This document shows positions 1-7,607 of a stretch of DNA of 52,396 bases, in pieces (position 1 is the first letter of the stretch; each line of letters opens with the position of its first letter). The notes beneath the pieces are model-generated. The model was not told where the DNA came from, ran no database searches, and saw only the letters and a list, made by a program, of their open reading frames with translations. The position numbers were made by a program, and so were the translations under genes. This DNA is from a virus: the IMG/VR virus record IMGVR_UViG_3300046692_000123, positions 1 through 52,396 of that record; one strand, 5' to 3'.

Positions 1-119
1 ACGGAGTGATCCGGAATATCACAGATCCGGCGCCATGCTGGATTGCGCTTGCACCAGTCGGCGGCATGCTGAGCGGCTTGATCGGCAGAGTAAAATTCTT
101 TGGTGTTTTTTTCGGCCAT
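1..119 (-). CDS. Partial duplicate of the 111-aa gene at 52053-52388
   Basis: This is the 5' part (about 40 codons) of the gene whose full copy lies at 52053-52388. It appears twice only because the circular molecule was opened inside it. It should not be counted as a separate gene. Its ATG overlaps the TGA of the upstream 65-aa gene. Confidence 0.85.
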   Translation of the reverse strand, partial: MAEKNTKEFYSADQAAQHAADWCKRNPAWRRICDIPDHS

Positions 120-127
120 CACTTCAT
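1..127. repeat. Left copy of 127-bp terminal direct repeat (circular overlap)
   Basis: The first 127 bases are identical to 52270-52396. The repeat ends inside two overlapping genes that continue in frame across the joint, so the contig is a circular molecule with a duplicated end. An overlap of exactly 127 bases matches a common assembler k-mer size, so it is more likely an assembly artefact than a biological terminal repeat. The non-redundant length is 52,269 bp. Confidence 0.95.
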
Positions 128-316
128 CCCCTTGTATCCGTTGTTGATGCGATCGGCGATATCTTCCAGCTTCTCGGCCATGTACCACATATCGTTATTG
201 TCCCGGCGCGATACGACTCGGCACCGGTGGACGTTGCGGCCCATCAGGATCTTGGCGGCCAGCCGGATCAATGCGGCCTCGAACTTTCGGCGCAGAAGGC
301 CGTCGCGCGGGATCAT
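119..316 (-). CDS. Small hypothetical protein, 65 aa
   Basis: A basic 65-residue protein with no motif I recognise. It is held in a chain of coupled minus-strand genes. Its ATG overlaps the stop of the upstream gene (ATGA at 313-316), and its own TGA overlaps the start of the gene continuing at 52388. The tight coupling is the main reason to call it real. It may be a small accessory protein of the leftward early operon. Confidence 0.6.
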   Translation of the reverse strand: MIPRDGLLRRKFEAALIRLAAKILMGRNVHRCRVVSRRDNNDMWYMAEKLEDIADRINNGYKGMK

Positions 317-642
317 ATTTCGAACTCGTCGCCGGCATCGCTCGGCGTTCCGGCCTTGGCCAGCGCGATCGCCTCTTCGGCCTGCTTGACCAGCTCCGGA
401 TATTGATCGTTCCAGTTCTGCTTGTAGGCCTTGTCCAGCATCGCTTCGAGCGACTTCAGCAGCTGCGGCGCGGTGCGCATCAGGTAGGCATTGGCCCAGG
501 ACTCGTCGCCGATGACGTACTTGATGCCGTTGTGATCCATGGCGCCGATGCTGGCGATTTCCAGCGGCTCGCCGTCACGCTCTACGCAAATCGAGTAGTC
601 CTGCCGATCGACCAGCCAGTCTTCCTTCGTGTGGTTGCTCAT
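313..642 (-). CDS. Conserved phage hypothetical protein, 109 aa
   Basis: The middle of the protein contains NAYLMRTAPQLLKSLEAML. This resembles the 'NARLIAAAPELLEALE' segment found in many small early proteins of phages of GC-rich hosts; the function of these is unknown. The C-terminus is acidic. It overlaps its upstream neighbour by four bases and its downstream neighbour by an ATGA, so it is part of the leftward operon. Confidence 0.65.
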   Translation of the reverse strand: MSNHTKEDWLVDRQDYSICVERDGEPLEIASIGAMDHNGIKYVIGDESWANAYLMRTAPQLLKSLEAMLDKAYKQNWNDQYPELVKQAEEAIALAKAGTPSDAGDEFEI

Positions 643-992
643 GCCCTAACCTCCTGCATGGCTTTGCCGATCTCTGCGGCAGCCTGGACGATGACGCGGC
701 GCGTTTCGATATCGCCAAGGGCCGACACATGGATGTTGAATGGCTCGCCAGTCGTGCTGCGCTCCTGATAAACCTGAACCGTGTCGCATTCTGGAATGAA
801 CTGGATGCAAATCCCGAGCTTGATCGCCAGGCGCAGCGCCTCGCCATCGTTATGCAGCGGGTTGAACCATCCCTTTTCCTGAGGCCAAGAGCACGACCGG
901 CGGAAGAACGCCTTTTCTGTCTTCAGCCATTCCACATCCTCGCCGGCAGCGATGGCCGCCAGCTCAAGCAATTCGCGATCTGTCATGCTCAT
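639..992 (-). CDS. Phage hypothetical protein, 117 aa (RELLELAA family)
   Basis: The start at 992 is chosen because its ATG overlaps the preceding stop (ATGA, 989-992). The N-terminus reads TDRELLELAAIAAGED and the centre has WFNPLHNDGEALRLAIKLGI. This is a pattern of small phage proteins of unknown role. A clear paralogue lies on the other strand at 21330-21671 (RELLELAAKALG, WNPLKDDGD), so the phage carries two diverged members. No catalytic residues are evident. Confidence 0.65.
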   Translation of the reverse strand: MSMTDRELLELAAIAAGEDVEWLKTEKAFFRRSCSWPQEKGWFNPLHNDGEALRLAIKLGICIQFIPECDTVQVYQERSTTGEPFNIHVSALGDIETRRVIVQAAAEIGKAMQEVRA

Positions 993-1147
993 GGCTTCAC
1001 ACTCCAAACCGTTTCATTGGCAAGCGATTCAACCGGAACAAACTTCGCCCCGCCCGTCAGGTGATGCAGGATCGCGAACTCTGCAGAAGTGCGAGCCAGC
1101 GAATAGGTGCGCCCGGTCGGTCGGTGGGTGTAGGTTGTGGTTTCCAT
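989..1147 (-). CDS. Small hypothetical protein, 52 aa
   Basis: The frame is open back to a GTG at 1192. The ATG at 1147 is preferred because a GGAG Shine-Dalgarno sits about eight bases upstream and the gene then lies after the stop at 1164 rather than inside its neighbour. The protein begins METTTYTHRPTGRTY. The family is not recognised. Its stop overlaps the next start. Confidence 0.5.
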   Translation of the reverse strand: METTTYTHRPTGRTYSLARTSAEFAILHHLTGGAKFVPVESLANETVWSVKP

Positions 1148-1163
1148 GCGGGTTACTCCGTGG

Positions 1164-1889
1164 TCACAGGGCCATTTCGACTTGGCTTTCACGAAGCCAG
1201 ATCGGTGAGCTGTTGTGCGATTCGATCCGGTCGGCGATCACGTTGGCGCGCTGGCCGGCCGTTGGCGGGGCGTACATTCCGAAGCGGCTGATGCTTCCAC
1301 CGTTCATGGCGGCGTTCGTTGAGTCGGCCGAGGCCAGGGGCATGTACTGGAAAACGGCAGGGTCAAGCATGCGCAGGCCGTGCAGCTTGCAGATAGGCCG
1401 CCCGAGGTCGTCACAGATGGCGTCCATCGCGGCGCCGATCCGCTTCCACCATGACGGCGTGCCGGGCGATGACCACTGCCCGGAACTGCCGATTGCTACC
1501 GTCTGCCACTCACTGGCCAGGCGTTTCAGGCGATCGATTGATTCGTGCAGATGCCAAACGGGCACGCCGCGCAGTTCGCGGGGCCAGTCTTGAATCATCC
1601 GATCATTGTCCTTCTCGTCGCCGTCGATCACGTCAGGGATCAGCGCCCAGTCAAAGCCGGGGTGCCGGTGCCAATGCTCAACCCAGAGGGTGTAGCCGTC
1701 GACATCCAGCTTGTTGCCCTTGGTCCAGGCTGAAAACGCGCCGTTGTCGAATACGAACGACTGGCACACGTCGGCGACGATGCCCATGTCGTCCTGGCGC
1801 GGGAACGGCACCAGCGCGTGACGCCCAGCAAGGAATTTTGCGCTGTCCTCGCGCCGCCCCCCGACCGGAGTGCCGTGATACGCGATCAT
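1164..1889 (-). CDS. Queuine tRNA-ribosyltransferase/DpdA-like TIM-barrel protein
   Basis: This 241-aa protein shows a series of motifs matching the tRNA-guanine transglycosylase barrel. Residues 48-52 read DNGAF (TGT: DSGGF) and residues 84-87 read IPDV. Residues 134-137 read GSSG and residues 169-174 LHGLRM. SADSTN at 187-192 sits where TGT has its nucleophilic Asp. No zinc-binding Cys cluster of classical TGT is seen. Phage members of this fold include DpdA, which exchanges guanine in DNA for a 7-deazaguanine precursor. No queC/D/E/F or folE gene is visible, so any precursor would come from the host. The start overlaps the upstream stop. The fold is moderately sure; the substrate is inference. 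Confidence 0.5.
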   Translation of the reverse strand: MIAYHGTPVGGRREDSAKFLAGRHALVPFPRQDDMGIVADVCQSFVFDNGAFSAWTKGNKLDVDGYTLWVEHWHRHPGFDWALIPDVIDGDEKDNDRMIQDWPRELRGVPVWHLHESIDRLKRLASEWQTVAIGSSGQWSSPGTPSWWKRIGAAMDAICDDLGRPICKLHGLRMLDPAVFQYMPLASADSTNAAMNGGSISRFGMYAPPTAGQRANVIADRIESHNSSPIWLRESQVEMAL

Positions 1890-2230
1890 CCCGGCAGCCT
1901 CACGGTTTCGATCTCTACGCCCTGATGCGTGGCGATGATCGTCTGCTCTCCTCCAAGGGACTCAGAAAGGCGGTCAGCAATCTGTTCGTGCCATCCCTTC
2001 TTGATCAGGGCTGTAGCGGTCTTGATGTGCTCGACGTGAATCATCTGAAGGGATCGAATTTCCAGACTGTAGACGATCATTTCGCCATCGGCAGGGCATT
2101 TCGCCACAAAGGTGTGCCTGTAGATGTTCAGCCCTGATGCTGGCTGTTCCTTGCTGATCCGATCTCGGCAGGCGCTGCAAGTCATATGGATGAGGTCGCA
2201 GTAGCATCCTGGGGTTTCTTGCTCAGACAT
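1886..2230 (-). CDS. Hypothetical protein with N-terminal Cys cluster, 114 aa
   Basis: The start at 2230 is chosen over the longer open frame because GGAGA lies just upstream and the product then begins MSEQETPGCYCD. Four cysteines near the N-terminus (CYC then CSAC about ten residues on) suggest a small metal-binding knuckle. The rest is a mixed alpha/beta region without a known motif. It overlaps the previous gene by eight bases and is translationally coupled to the TGT-like gene downstream. Confidence 0.6.
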   Translation of the reverse strand: MSEQETPGCYCDLIHMTCSACRDRISKEQPASGLNIYRHTFVAKCPADGEMIVYSLEIRSLQMIHVEHIKTATALIKKGWHEQIADRLSESLGGEQTIIATHQGVEIETVRLPG

Positions 2231-2612
2231 GATCGATCTCCAATTTGGCGGCTTGTTCATCCGGGCCGTGCGGCAGGCGGTTCGGCTCGACGACTTCGTA
2301 CTCACTGTCATCACCGTGATTACCGGCTTCACGTCGCGACTTTTCATCGAATTTGTTGAGCAGCGCTTTGCTGATCGTCACTTTGTGGCGCGGCTCTGCT
2401 AGGAATTCGATCAACTCGGCGTCGGTCATGTCGTCCATCTTCCTGATGGCTCGCTGCATAACGTCGCTGATTTCTTTGATGCCGGATCGATCTCGGATGC
2501 GGTCCATCTTCTGATGAGTGCCGAGCCGAACCCGGTGCCTAAGCTCCTTCTCGTCGTACTGCTCGCGCTTCTTCGCGGCCTTCGCTGACCGCTCCTGCGT
2601 ACTCTTCGCCAT
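2223..2612 (-). CDS. Small basic protein, possible RHH-type regulator, 129 aa
   Basis: It begins MAKSTQERSAKAAKKREQ and continues with ELRHRVRLGTHQKMDRIRD. This resembles a common Pseudomonas phage family with an 'ELRHRVRPGTRQ' segment, thought to be ribbon-helix-helix-like. The start at 2612 has a GGAAGG ribosome site, and the upstream extension would run into the neighbouring gene. The C-terminus is acidic. A DNA-binding role is inference from the N-terminal pattern. Confidence 0.6.
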   Translation of the reverse strand: MAKSTQERSAKAAKKREQYDEKELRHRVRLGTHQKMDRIRDRSGIKEISDVMQRAIRKMDDMTDAELIEFLAEPRHKVTISKALLNKFDEKSRREAGNHGDDSEYEVVEPNRLPHGPDEQAAKLEIDHV

Positions 2613-2613
2613 G

Positions 2614-3072
2614 TTATGACGCCTTCCTTTGGTTCCATGCCCCGGCGGCCTCGAACAGCTGAGCCGCCTGCTTTTCTTCCAGTGATGTTTCGTAGGGAAT
2701 CGCAATCCAGCCGCTCGCGGCCAGGTGCTGGGCGTTGCAGGAATCGCGCAGCTCTACATAGAAGTGCTCGATCACATCCGATAAGTTGGGAGCCAGATGC
2801 ACACCTACGGGCGACACCTCGACGGACTTGCAGTATTCGGCGCCGGCCTGGTCGATACACATGCAGCTGATGTAAATCGTCCATCGGTGCGCTATTTCAA
2901 AGATGGCGCTACCGATTTGATGGCTGACAATTCGCCGGGAGTTGGCCACGTTGAACAGCGACTGCTTGCCGCTCGGGTCGATGTTCACGATGCAAGTGTG
3001 ATTGGTTCGGAGTAGCGCTCGGCAGGAACGCTCGACCCTGGCCCGCATGTTGTTCGGCTTGCGCTTTTTCAT
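2614..3072 (-). CDS. Conserved Pseudomonas-phage hypothetical protein, 152 aa
   Basis: The protein starts MKKRKPNNMRARVERSC and contains NIDPSGKQ, AHRWTIYIS and ASGWIAIPYETSLEE. I associate this arrangement with a conserved early protein of Pseudomonas phages; its function is not known to me. It ends one base before the start of the next gene. The upstream ATG at 3117 has no good ribosome site, so 3072 is preferred. Confidence 0.7.
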   Translation of the reverse strand: MKKRKPNNMRARVERSCRALLRTNHTCIVNIDPSGKQSLFNVANSRRIVSHQIGSAIFEIAHRWTIYISCMCIDQAGAEYCKSVEVSPVGVHLAPNLSDVIEHFYVELRDSCNAQHLAASGWIAIPYETSLEEKQAAQLFEAAGAWNQRKAS

Positions 3073-3144
3073 TCGATAGCCCGCTCGCTGGCAGCTGGTG
3101 TTGGATGAGGCGCGCACGGTGGCGCACCCCGGATCTGAGTCGCA

Positions 3145-3639
3145 TTACTTGCGCGTCCCCTGGAATCGAACCTGGTAGGTGTCGACCAGTCGCGTCATCT
3201 TGTGCCAGCCGATTTTCAGGTGGGCGCCGGCCTGGCGCTTCGATACACCGATCTCAGCCATCGCGCGAAGCCGTTCGACCAGCTTCGCGTCATCTTCCGG
3301 GTCGATGATGTAGACGCCCTTCTTTCCCGAGGCTCGACCGGCGCCGGACTTGAGGCTTATCCCGAACTGCTTGCAGATCTTCGTCACACGGTCTTGCGAA
3401 ATGCCAAGGTGCTTGGCCAGGTCCAGCTTGATCATCGTCACGCTCAGCGTTCGGATTTGATCGGCCATCTGTCGTAGCTCGATCTCTTCCTGCGTCAGCC
3501 GAGGTTCGATGCGCGGGGGTAGCGGTTTGAATTCGAAGGTTTCCAGTACGTCGATCTTGCCGCCAGAGCGCAGGAATGCGTCTTGCGCAGAGGCCAGGGT
3601 CGATCGGTCCATCATTCGGAGGTCGTTGTATTGGTTCAT
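3145..3639 (-). CDS. Double helix-turn-helix DNA-binding protein, 164 aa
   Basis: Two HTH-like segments are visible: LAKHLGISQDRVTKICKQFG in the middle and SKRQAGAHLKIGWHKMTRLV near the C-terminus. The start at 3639 (MNQYNDLRMMDRS) is favoured; ATG 3666 in the same frame is an alternative. It is probably a regulator of the leftward operon, but no target is known. It overlaps no neighbour and leaves about 50 bp to the exonuclease gene. Confidence 0.65.
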   Translation of the reverse strand: MNQYNDLRMMDRSTLASAQDAFLRSGGKIDVLETFEFKPLPPRIEPRLTQEEIELRQMADQIRTLSVTMIKLDLAKHLGISQDRVTKICKQFGISLKSGAGRASGKKGVYIIDPEDDAKLVERLRAMAEIGVSKRQAGAHLKIGWHKMTRLVDTYQVRFQGTRK

Positions 3640-3691
3640 TTGGCACCCAAAAGAAAGGGCGCTCATGGCGCCCTGTCGGTTACTTGGTCGG

Positions 3692-4363
3692 TTATTTGGC
3701 AAGCGCCTTGCGCAGGTACGGATCAACGTCGGCCTGGCCGAGCAGCCAGCGCTTATAGTCGGCCGGGATGTCGGCGATTTTCGATCCGGCGTGCTTGCCG
3801 AAGCGGATCACGGTCGGAATGCGCGCCTCTTCGGAGATCATCCAGAGGTCTTCGAAGCTGAAAACCGCTGCGCCGTTGCGGAGGGCGATCTCTTCCAGGA
3901 TCTTGACCAGAAGTCGGCGGCAGTTGAGTACGTCGTCGAGCGCGGCGTGAGCGTTCTGCAAGAGCCCGCGCGCATGTTCCCGGTAGTGCAGGTAGATCAT
4001 TGCCGACTGGCTATGCGAGTCAGCATCCGGCCAGAGCGCGCGGCTCAGCGCCTGGGTGCAGATCCGCTTCACGTCCGGCTGACCGATCACGCCCCAGTCA
4101 TAGTCGACGTTGTGGCCGATGATGTACTGAGTGCCTTCAGGAAGCGCGAAGTCGGTGTGCGGCGGGCAGTCGACCAGTTCTTCGTCGTAGATGTGGCTGG
4201 TGGCCAGCGCGCCCAGCTCGATCGGCTTCGACGGCTTGTAGCGCTGCAGGAATTCTTCGACGACGCCCAGGGTCTGGATGTCGGCGAGCTTGAGATAGGC
4301 GCCTTCGACCATCTGCGGGTCTTTCAGGCCTGTAGTCTCGGAATCGAAAATAATTGCGTTCAT
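3692..4363 (-). CDS. DnaQ-like 3'-5' exonuclease with DUF3820 tail
   Basis: A 223-aa DEDDh exonuclease. Motif I is FDSETTGL (D7, E9), motif II GHNVDYDW (around D87) and motif III HAALDD (H139, D144). The C-terminal 35 residues (RFGKHAGSKIADIPADYKRW) match DUF3820, often fused to such nucleases. With the SSB and ERF genes upstream it forms a recombination and repair set. It likely trims 3' ends during recombination. A strong hairpin (4393-4416) separates it from ssb. Confidence 0.85.
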   Translation of the reverse strand: MNAIIFDSETTGLKDPQMVEGAYLKLADIQTLGVVEEFLQRYKPSKPIELGALATSHIYDEELVDCPPHTDFALPEGTQYIIGHNVDYDWGVIGQPDVKRICTQALSRALWPDADSHSQSAMIYLHYREHARGLLQNAHAALDDVLNCRRLLVKILEEIALRNGAAVFSFEDLWMISEEARIPTVIRFGKHAGSKIADIPADYKRWLLGQADVDPYLRKALAK

Positions 4364-4392
4364 TGGTTACCCCTATGGTTTTTGCTGGATGA

Positions 4393-4416
4393 CCGATGCC
4401 GACATTCCGGCATCGG
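4393..4416 (-). terminator. Intergenic hairpin between ssb and the exonuclease gene
   Basis: CCGATGCCG and CGGCATCGG form a perfect 9-bp stem with a 6-nt loop. There is no T-tract on the minus strand, so it is more likely an attenuator or RNA-processing stop that lowers exonuclease expression relative to SSB than a full terminator. Confidence 0.4.
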
Positions 4417-4443
4417 CTTTGCTTCGGGCCGGATCAGTTCAAA

Positions 4444-4905
4444 TCAGAACGGGATGTCCGGGTCATATTGCGAGTCATCGGGTTGTGGCTGATGCGCCGA
4501 CTGACGATTCGACGACTGCTGGCGCGGTGCCGATTGCTGGTTGCCGCCTTGCTGGCCATCGGGGCGACCGCCGAGCAGCTGCATGGTGCCCTGCATGTCG
4601 ACGACGATTTCCGTGGTGTAGCGCTTGATGCCGTCCTTCTCCCATTCGCGGGTCTGCAGCTTGCCCTCGATGTAGACCTGCGAACCTTTGCGCAGGTACT
4701 CCCCGGCGATCTCGGCGACCTTGCCGAACAGTGACACGCGGTGCCATTCGGTCTTCTCGACCTTCTGGTTCGTCTGCTTGTCGGTCCATTGCTCGCTGGT
4801 GGCCAAGCTCAGGTTGGTTACCGCGTTTCCGTTGGGCAGGTACCGAACTTCCGGATCCTGCCCGCATGTACCCACAAGGATTACTTTGTTTACACCGCGT
4901 GCCAT
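4444..4905 (-). CDS. ssb: Single-stranded DNA-binding protein
   Basis: A 153-aa SSB. The N-terminal OB fold begins [12 protein letters not shown] and includes [10 protein letters not shown] and [11 protein letters not shown] Gln/Ser-rich disordered linker follows, then the acidic tip DPDIPF, which in bacterial SSBs recruits repair proteins. It follows the ERF annealing gene and probably supports phage replication and recombination. Full-length for the family. Confidence 0.95.
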   Translation of the reverse strand: MARGVNKVILVGTCGQDPEVRYLPNGNAVTNLSLATSEQWTDKQTNQKVEKTEWHRVSLFGKVAEIAGEYLRKGSQVYIEGKLQTREWEKDGIKRYTTEIVVDMQGTMQLLGGRPDGQQGGNQQSAPRQQSSNRQSAHQPQPDDSQYDPDIPF

Positions 4906-4954
4906 ATCTCTCTACCTCGATTGGATGCCCCGGCGTCTGCCAGGGCTTGAATGG

Positions 4955-5545
4955 TTATGCCGCCTGGTTCTGTGGTGCCAGCTCGGCCTTGCGCTTGTCT
5001 TTTGCCTTGCCGAAGGTCTCGCCCATTTTCTTGTTGTTCGCGTCCTTCGCGGCTGCCAGGCCGGTGTCGAATGCCTTTTTCAGCGCCGCCATGTCCGGCG
5101 CCTTGGCGATATCGGCGATCATGGCCGTCCAGTCGTACTGGTTCGTCGATTGCTGCCGGCTCTGCTGCTGGGCCCCCGTCGTCGAATCGAGTGCGTCGTG
5201 CTCGACGATTTCCAGCGCCGTCACATACAGGTAGCGCCGCTGGTAGGTTTCAACTGCGCCGATGTTCTGGACTTCGTGGCAGCCCTTGAGCGCCGCGCTG
5301 CCCATCGGGCTGGTGAACTCGACAGACGTACCGTCTTCCACGTCCACAACCTTCAGGGTGGCAAGCTCAACCCCAAACGAGACGATCCCGCACAGCCCCT
5401 TCTCTTTGAAAAGGTCATTGATTGTCGGCAGGAAGTCGCCCAGTTCGAAGTAGCTGTAGCCCGCGAACTTGTTCTCGCCGGTCTTTTTCAGGGTCATGCG
5501 CTGCATTTCGCAGCGTGCTTCTTGGAGCTTTTTGTAGACGCTCAT
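4955..5545 (-). CDS. ERF-family single-strand annealing recombinase
   Basis: A 196-aa protein starting MSVYKKLQEARCEMQ. The hallmark ERF segment VETYQRRYLYVTALEIVEHD lies in the middle; a Gln-rich linker and a Lys-rich C-terminal helical part follow. ERF proteins anneal complementary single strands in phage recombination and genome circularisation. The start at 5545 replaces a longer frame because the N-terminus then matches the family. SSB and exonuclease lie downstream. Confidence 0.85.
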   Translation of the reverse strand: MSVYKKLQEARCEMQRMTLKKTGENKFAGYSYFELGDFLPTINDLFKEKGLCGIVSFGVELATLKVVDVEDGTSVEFTSPMGSAALKGCHEVQNIGAVETYQRRYLYVTALEIVEHDALDSTTGAQQQSRQQSTNQYDWTAMIADIAKAPDMAALKKAFDTGLAAAKDANNKKMGETFGKAKDKRKAELAPQNQAA

Positions 5546-5553
5546 GGCGCACC

Positions 5554-5697
5554 TCAAATCGGTTGGTTGTCCCACTGGCGTTCAATTTTGATCGCCTCGT
5601 CTTCGTACTCTTTGCGCTGCTCGCCCTGGAACTGCTCAGGGTCGAACTCGCCTACCGTCATCCAGTCGAGCTGGGCGGTCAGTCGTGGTGTGCTCAT
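5554..5697 (-). CDS. Small acidic hypothetical protein, 47 aa
   Basis: A short gene between the coiled-coil gene and the ERF gene. It starts at ATG 5697 after a GAGG ribosome site, seven bases past the preceding stop, and ends nine bases before the ERF start. It reads MSTPRLTAQLDWM and ends QWDNQPI, and is rich in Glu and Gln. Spacing and coupling support a real gene; the function is unknown. Confidence 0.6.
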   Translation of the reverse strand: MSTPRLTAQLDWMTVGEFDPEQFQGEQRKEYEDEAIKIERQWDNQPI

Positions 5698-5704
5698 GCG
5701 AGCC

Positions 5705-6766
5705 TCAGAAGTTGATGGTGATGTTCGGCACTTCGCCGCGGTAGATCTTCAGAACGAGAGCCTTTGCCAGCTCTTCGGTGACGTTCATCGACATGATCGC
5801 CAGCTTCGCTTCGCCCATAATTTTCGACTTGTGCGCCTTGTCGGCCTCGCGCTCTTGCTGCTGGCGGATGATCTCGTCGGCTGCGTCCTGCTGGCGCTTC
5901 ACTTCGGCCAGTCGGGCTTCCTCGGCTGCACGCTCGGCGCGGGCCGTTGAATCCCTTCTTTCCTGTTCGGCGCGCTGTTCTGCTGCCTGCTGATCCGCCT
6001 TGGCCTGTGCCGCGACCCGCTCTGCCTCTTCGGTCTGCTGCTTCAGCGCCTTTTCACGCTGTTCGGCCTGGTCCCGCTCGCGCTGGGCTGCATCGTCGGC
6101 GTCCCTCTGCGCCTGCTCGGCCGCTTCCCTTCTTATCCGCTCGTCATGCTCCCGCTGTGCGCGCGCTTCGTCGTCAGCGCGGCGCTGAGCCAGTTCCGCC
6201 TGATCCGCCTCGTACTGCTCCTGGTCGGCCAAGGCCTTGCGCAGGGTCACCAGAGCGGCAGCCTTTGCCCGGTGTGCGTCGGCCTCGAACTCTTCCAGCT
6301 CCTGGTTGATCTCCAGGCTGTCCAGGTCCTGGACCTTGGCGCCGATCAGTGCCGCGGTCATGCCGGCGGTGTCGGTGTTTTCGATGTGCGCGATCACGGC
6401 CTTGTGCGCAGCGACCCGGGCTTCCTCGGCGGCCTCCCACTCATTCAGCGGGCGGCGGACCTGCTCCTGAAGCGATTCCAGGGTTTCGCGCATCCGCTTG
6501 CGCTCGGCGTCGATCAGCTTCGGGACTTCCTTCAGCTCGGCCACCAGCTTCTTGCCGGCGTCGTCCAGGGCCACTTTCGACTTGGCGACCTTGAAGGCGA
6601 TCGAGGCGATGGCCTCACGGCCTTTTCGGGTGCTGGTGTCTGGAACAAATGCCAGAACCTCGTCACGAATCTTTTGCAGCCACGGCTCCAGGCCGTTCGG
6701 CGCGCTGTACACGGCCAGCGCGGTTTCCTTTGGCGGCACGGTGGCCAGCTCAGTCGTTGCGTTCAT
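5705..6766 (-). CDS. Coiled-coil protein of the recombination region, 353 aa (445 aa with extension)
   Basis: The centre is a long charged coiled coil (repeated EQAQRD, EEAERV, EQRAEQ blocks, about residues 150-300). The start at 6766 (MNATTELA) has a strong AAGGGG ribosome site and matches how I remember related Pseudomonas phage proteins starting. However, the frame is open for another 92 codons to ATG 7042, which overlaps the upstream stop as ATGA. Two palindromes lie inside that extension. Either there are two products, or an upstream small gene lost its stop and became fused. The role is unknown; position suggests support of ERF recombination. Confidence 0.7.
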   Translation of the reverse strand: MNATTELATVPPKETALAVYSAPNGLEPWLQKIRDEVLAFVPDTSTRKGREAIASIAFKVAKSKVALDDAGKKLVAELKEVPKLIDAERKRMRETLESLQEQVRRPLNEWEAAEEARVAAHKAVIAHIENTDTAGMTAALIGAKVQDLDSLEINQELEEFEADAHRAKAAALVTLRKALADQEQYEADQAELAQRRADDEARAQREHDERIRREAAEQAQRDADDAAQRERDQAEQREKALKQQTEEAERVAAQAKADQQAAEQRAEQERRDSTARAERAAEEARLAEVKRQQDAADEIIRQQQEREADKAHKSKIMGEAKLAIMSMNVTEELAKALVLKIYRGEVPNITINF

Positions 6767-6788
6767 GTTCACCCCTTGTACGTCGAAA

Positions 6789-6804
6789 GTCCCGTGCAAG
6801 GGAC
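6789..6804. promoter_or_regulatory. Dispersed 16-bp operator S1
   Basis: GTCCCGTGCAAGGGAC: 6-bp arms (with flanking A/T 7 bp) around a TGCA-containing centre. It lies 22 bp upstream of the ATG at 6766 on the minus strand and only three bases from a second palindrome (6808-6821). It belongs to the genome-wide family described in the findings. Confidence 0.65.
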
Positions 6805-6807
6805 TGT

Positions 6808-6821
6808 TAGAAACATTTCTA
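6808..6821. promoter_or_regulatory. Palindrome adjacent to operator S1
   Basis: TAGAAACATTTCTA has 6-bp arms and a 2-bp centre. It directly neighbours S1 upstream of the 353-aa gene. It may be a second operator or part of an internal promoter. Confidence 0.35.
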
Positions 6822-7038
6822 TTCAGGCCGAAGAAGTCGCCGATCTGCCCGACCGCTGCATTGATCCGCACCTGGGCGGCCTTGCGTTCAGTCAGTCGGA
6901 TCGATTCCCGCTCAGCGCTCCGGGCGTCAAGCGCCTCGTAGTCGTGGAACAGGTCAGCCGGCGCCAGCTTGGGCCGGCCGTAGTCATCGAATCGCCTATC
7001 CCACTCCCGGGCCTGGGCGCTGTCTGCGTAGCTGGTGC

Positions 7039-7416
7039 TCATGAGTCAGCCCTCAGCAGCTGGTCTCCGATGATGCGCAGGCGATTGCGGATGCGGGCGC
7101 CTTGGGCGTTTATCTCTTTTCGCTCATCGAGCAGGATCGCCATCGATCGGTAGATGTCGTCCTCGTCTAATTCCGTGCCGTCCCATGCGTGGCACTCGTC
7201 AACCGCATGGAGCCAGCCTCGCCAAACGATGCTGCAATCAGGGTCGTCGGTCACATCGCCGCTCATGTAGCGGTTTCGGAAGGGCTTCAGGTCGACGAAT
7301 GTTTCTGCATCGGCATGCTGCTCCCGGATGGCCTGGGCGTTCTTTCGCCATGCCTCCCTATGCCGGGAATATGCCTTGGCCAGTTCGCGCAACTTGTCAT
7401 CAGTCGTCTGCGTCAT
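7039..7416 (-). CDS. Hypothetical protein, 125 aa
   Basis: The start at 7416 is chosen because it overlaps the upstream stop as ATGA (7413-7416). The protein starts MTQTTDDKLRELAKAYSRHR and is helical and charged, with the segment WRGWLHAVDECHAWDG. The family is not recognised. Its stop overlaps the possible long start of the coiled-coil gene. Confidence 0.6.
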   Translation of the reverse strand: MTQTTDDKLRELAKAYSRHREAWRKNAQAIREQHADAETFVDLKPFRNRYMSGDVTDDPDCSIVWRGWLHAVDECHAWDGTELDEDDIYRSMAILLDERKEINAQGARIRNRLRIIGDQLLRADS

Positions 7417-7607
7417 GGCCGCGCTCGCACGGCAATCCTGTTGCCTTTCTGCGTGGCGGAGAGCTTGACGGTCAGGTCGCATACCTTGAAGTCCGGCGAC
7501 TTGCCGATCACCTGGTAGAACGGGATGCCGTGGGCAATGATGGCCAGGCCGCGCTCGATCTCTTCGAGCTGTTCGTCTATCAGTGATTTAACCGGTGAAG
7601 TAGTCAT
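7413..7607 (-). CDS. Small hypothetical protein, 64 aa
   Basis: Start MTTSPVKSLIDEQLEEIER at 7607, with GAGAGG upstream and an ATGA overlap with the preceding gene. An N-terminal helix is followed by a short beta-rich half. Unknown function; clearly part of the coupled leftward operon. Confidence 0.55.
   Translation of the reverse strand: MTTSPVKSLIDEQLEEIERGLAIIAHGIPFYQVIGKSPDFKVCDLTVKLSATQKGNRIAVRARP

Noticed and set aside
1946-1961. Half-site CAAGGGACT inside the 114-aa gene
   Set aside because: Only one arm matches, so it is at the level expected by chance.
4688-5950. 420-codon plus-strand frame
   Set aside because: Covers ssb, ERF and coiled-coil genes in antisense; those have strong family matches.
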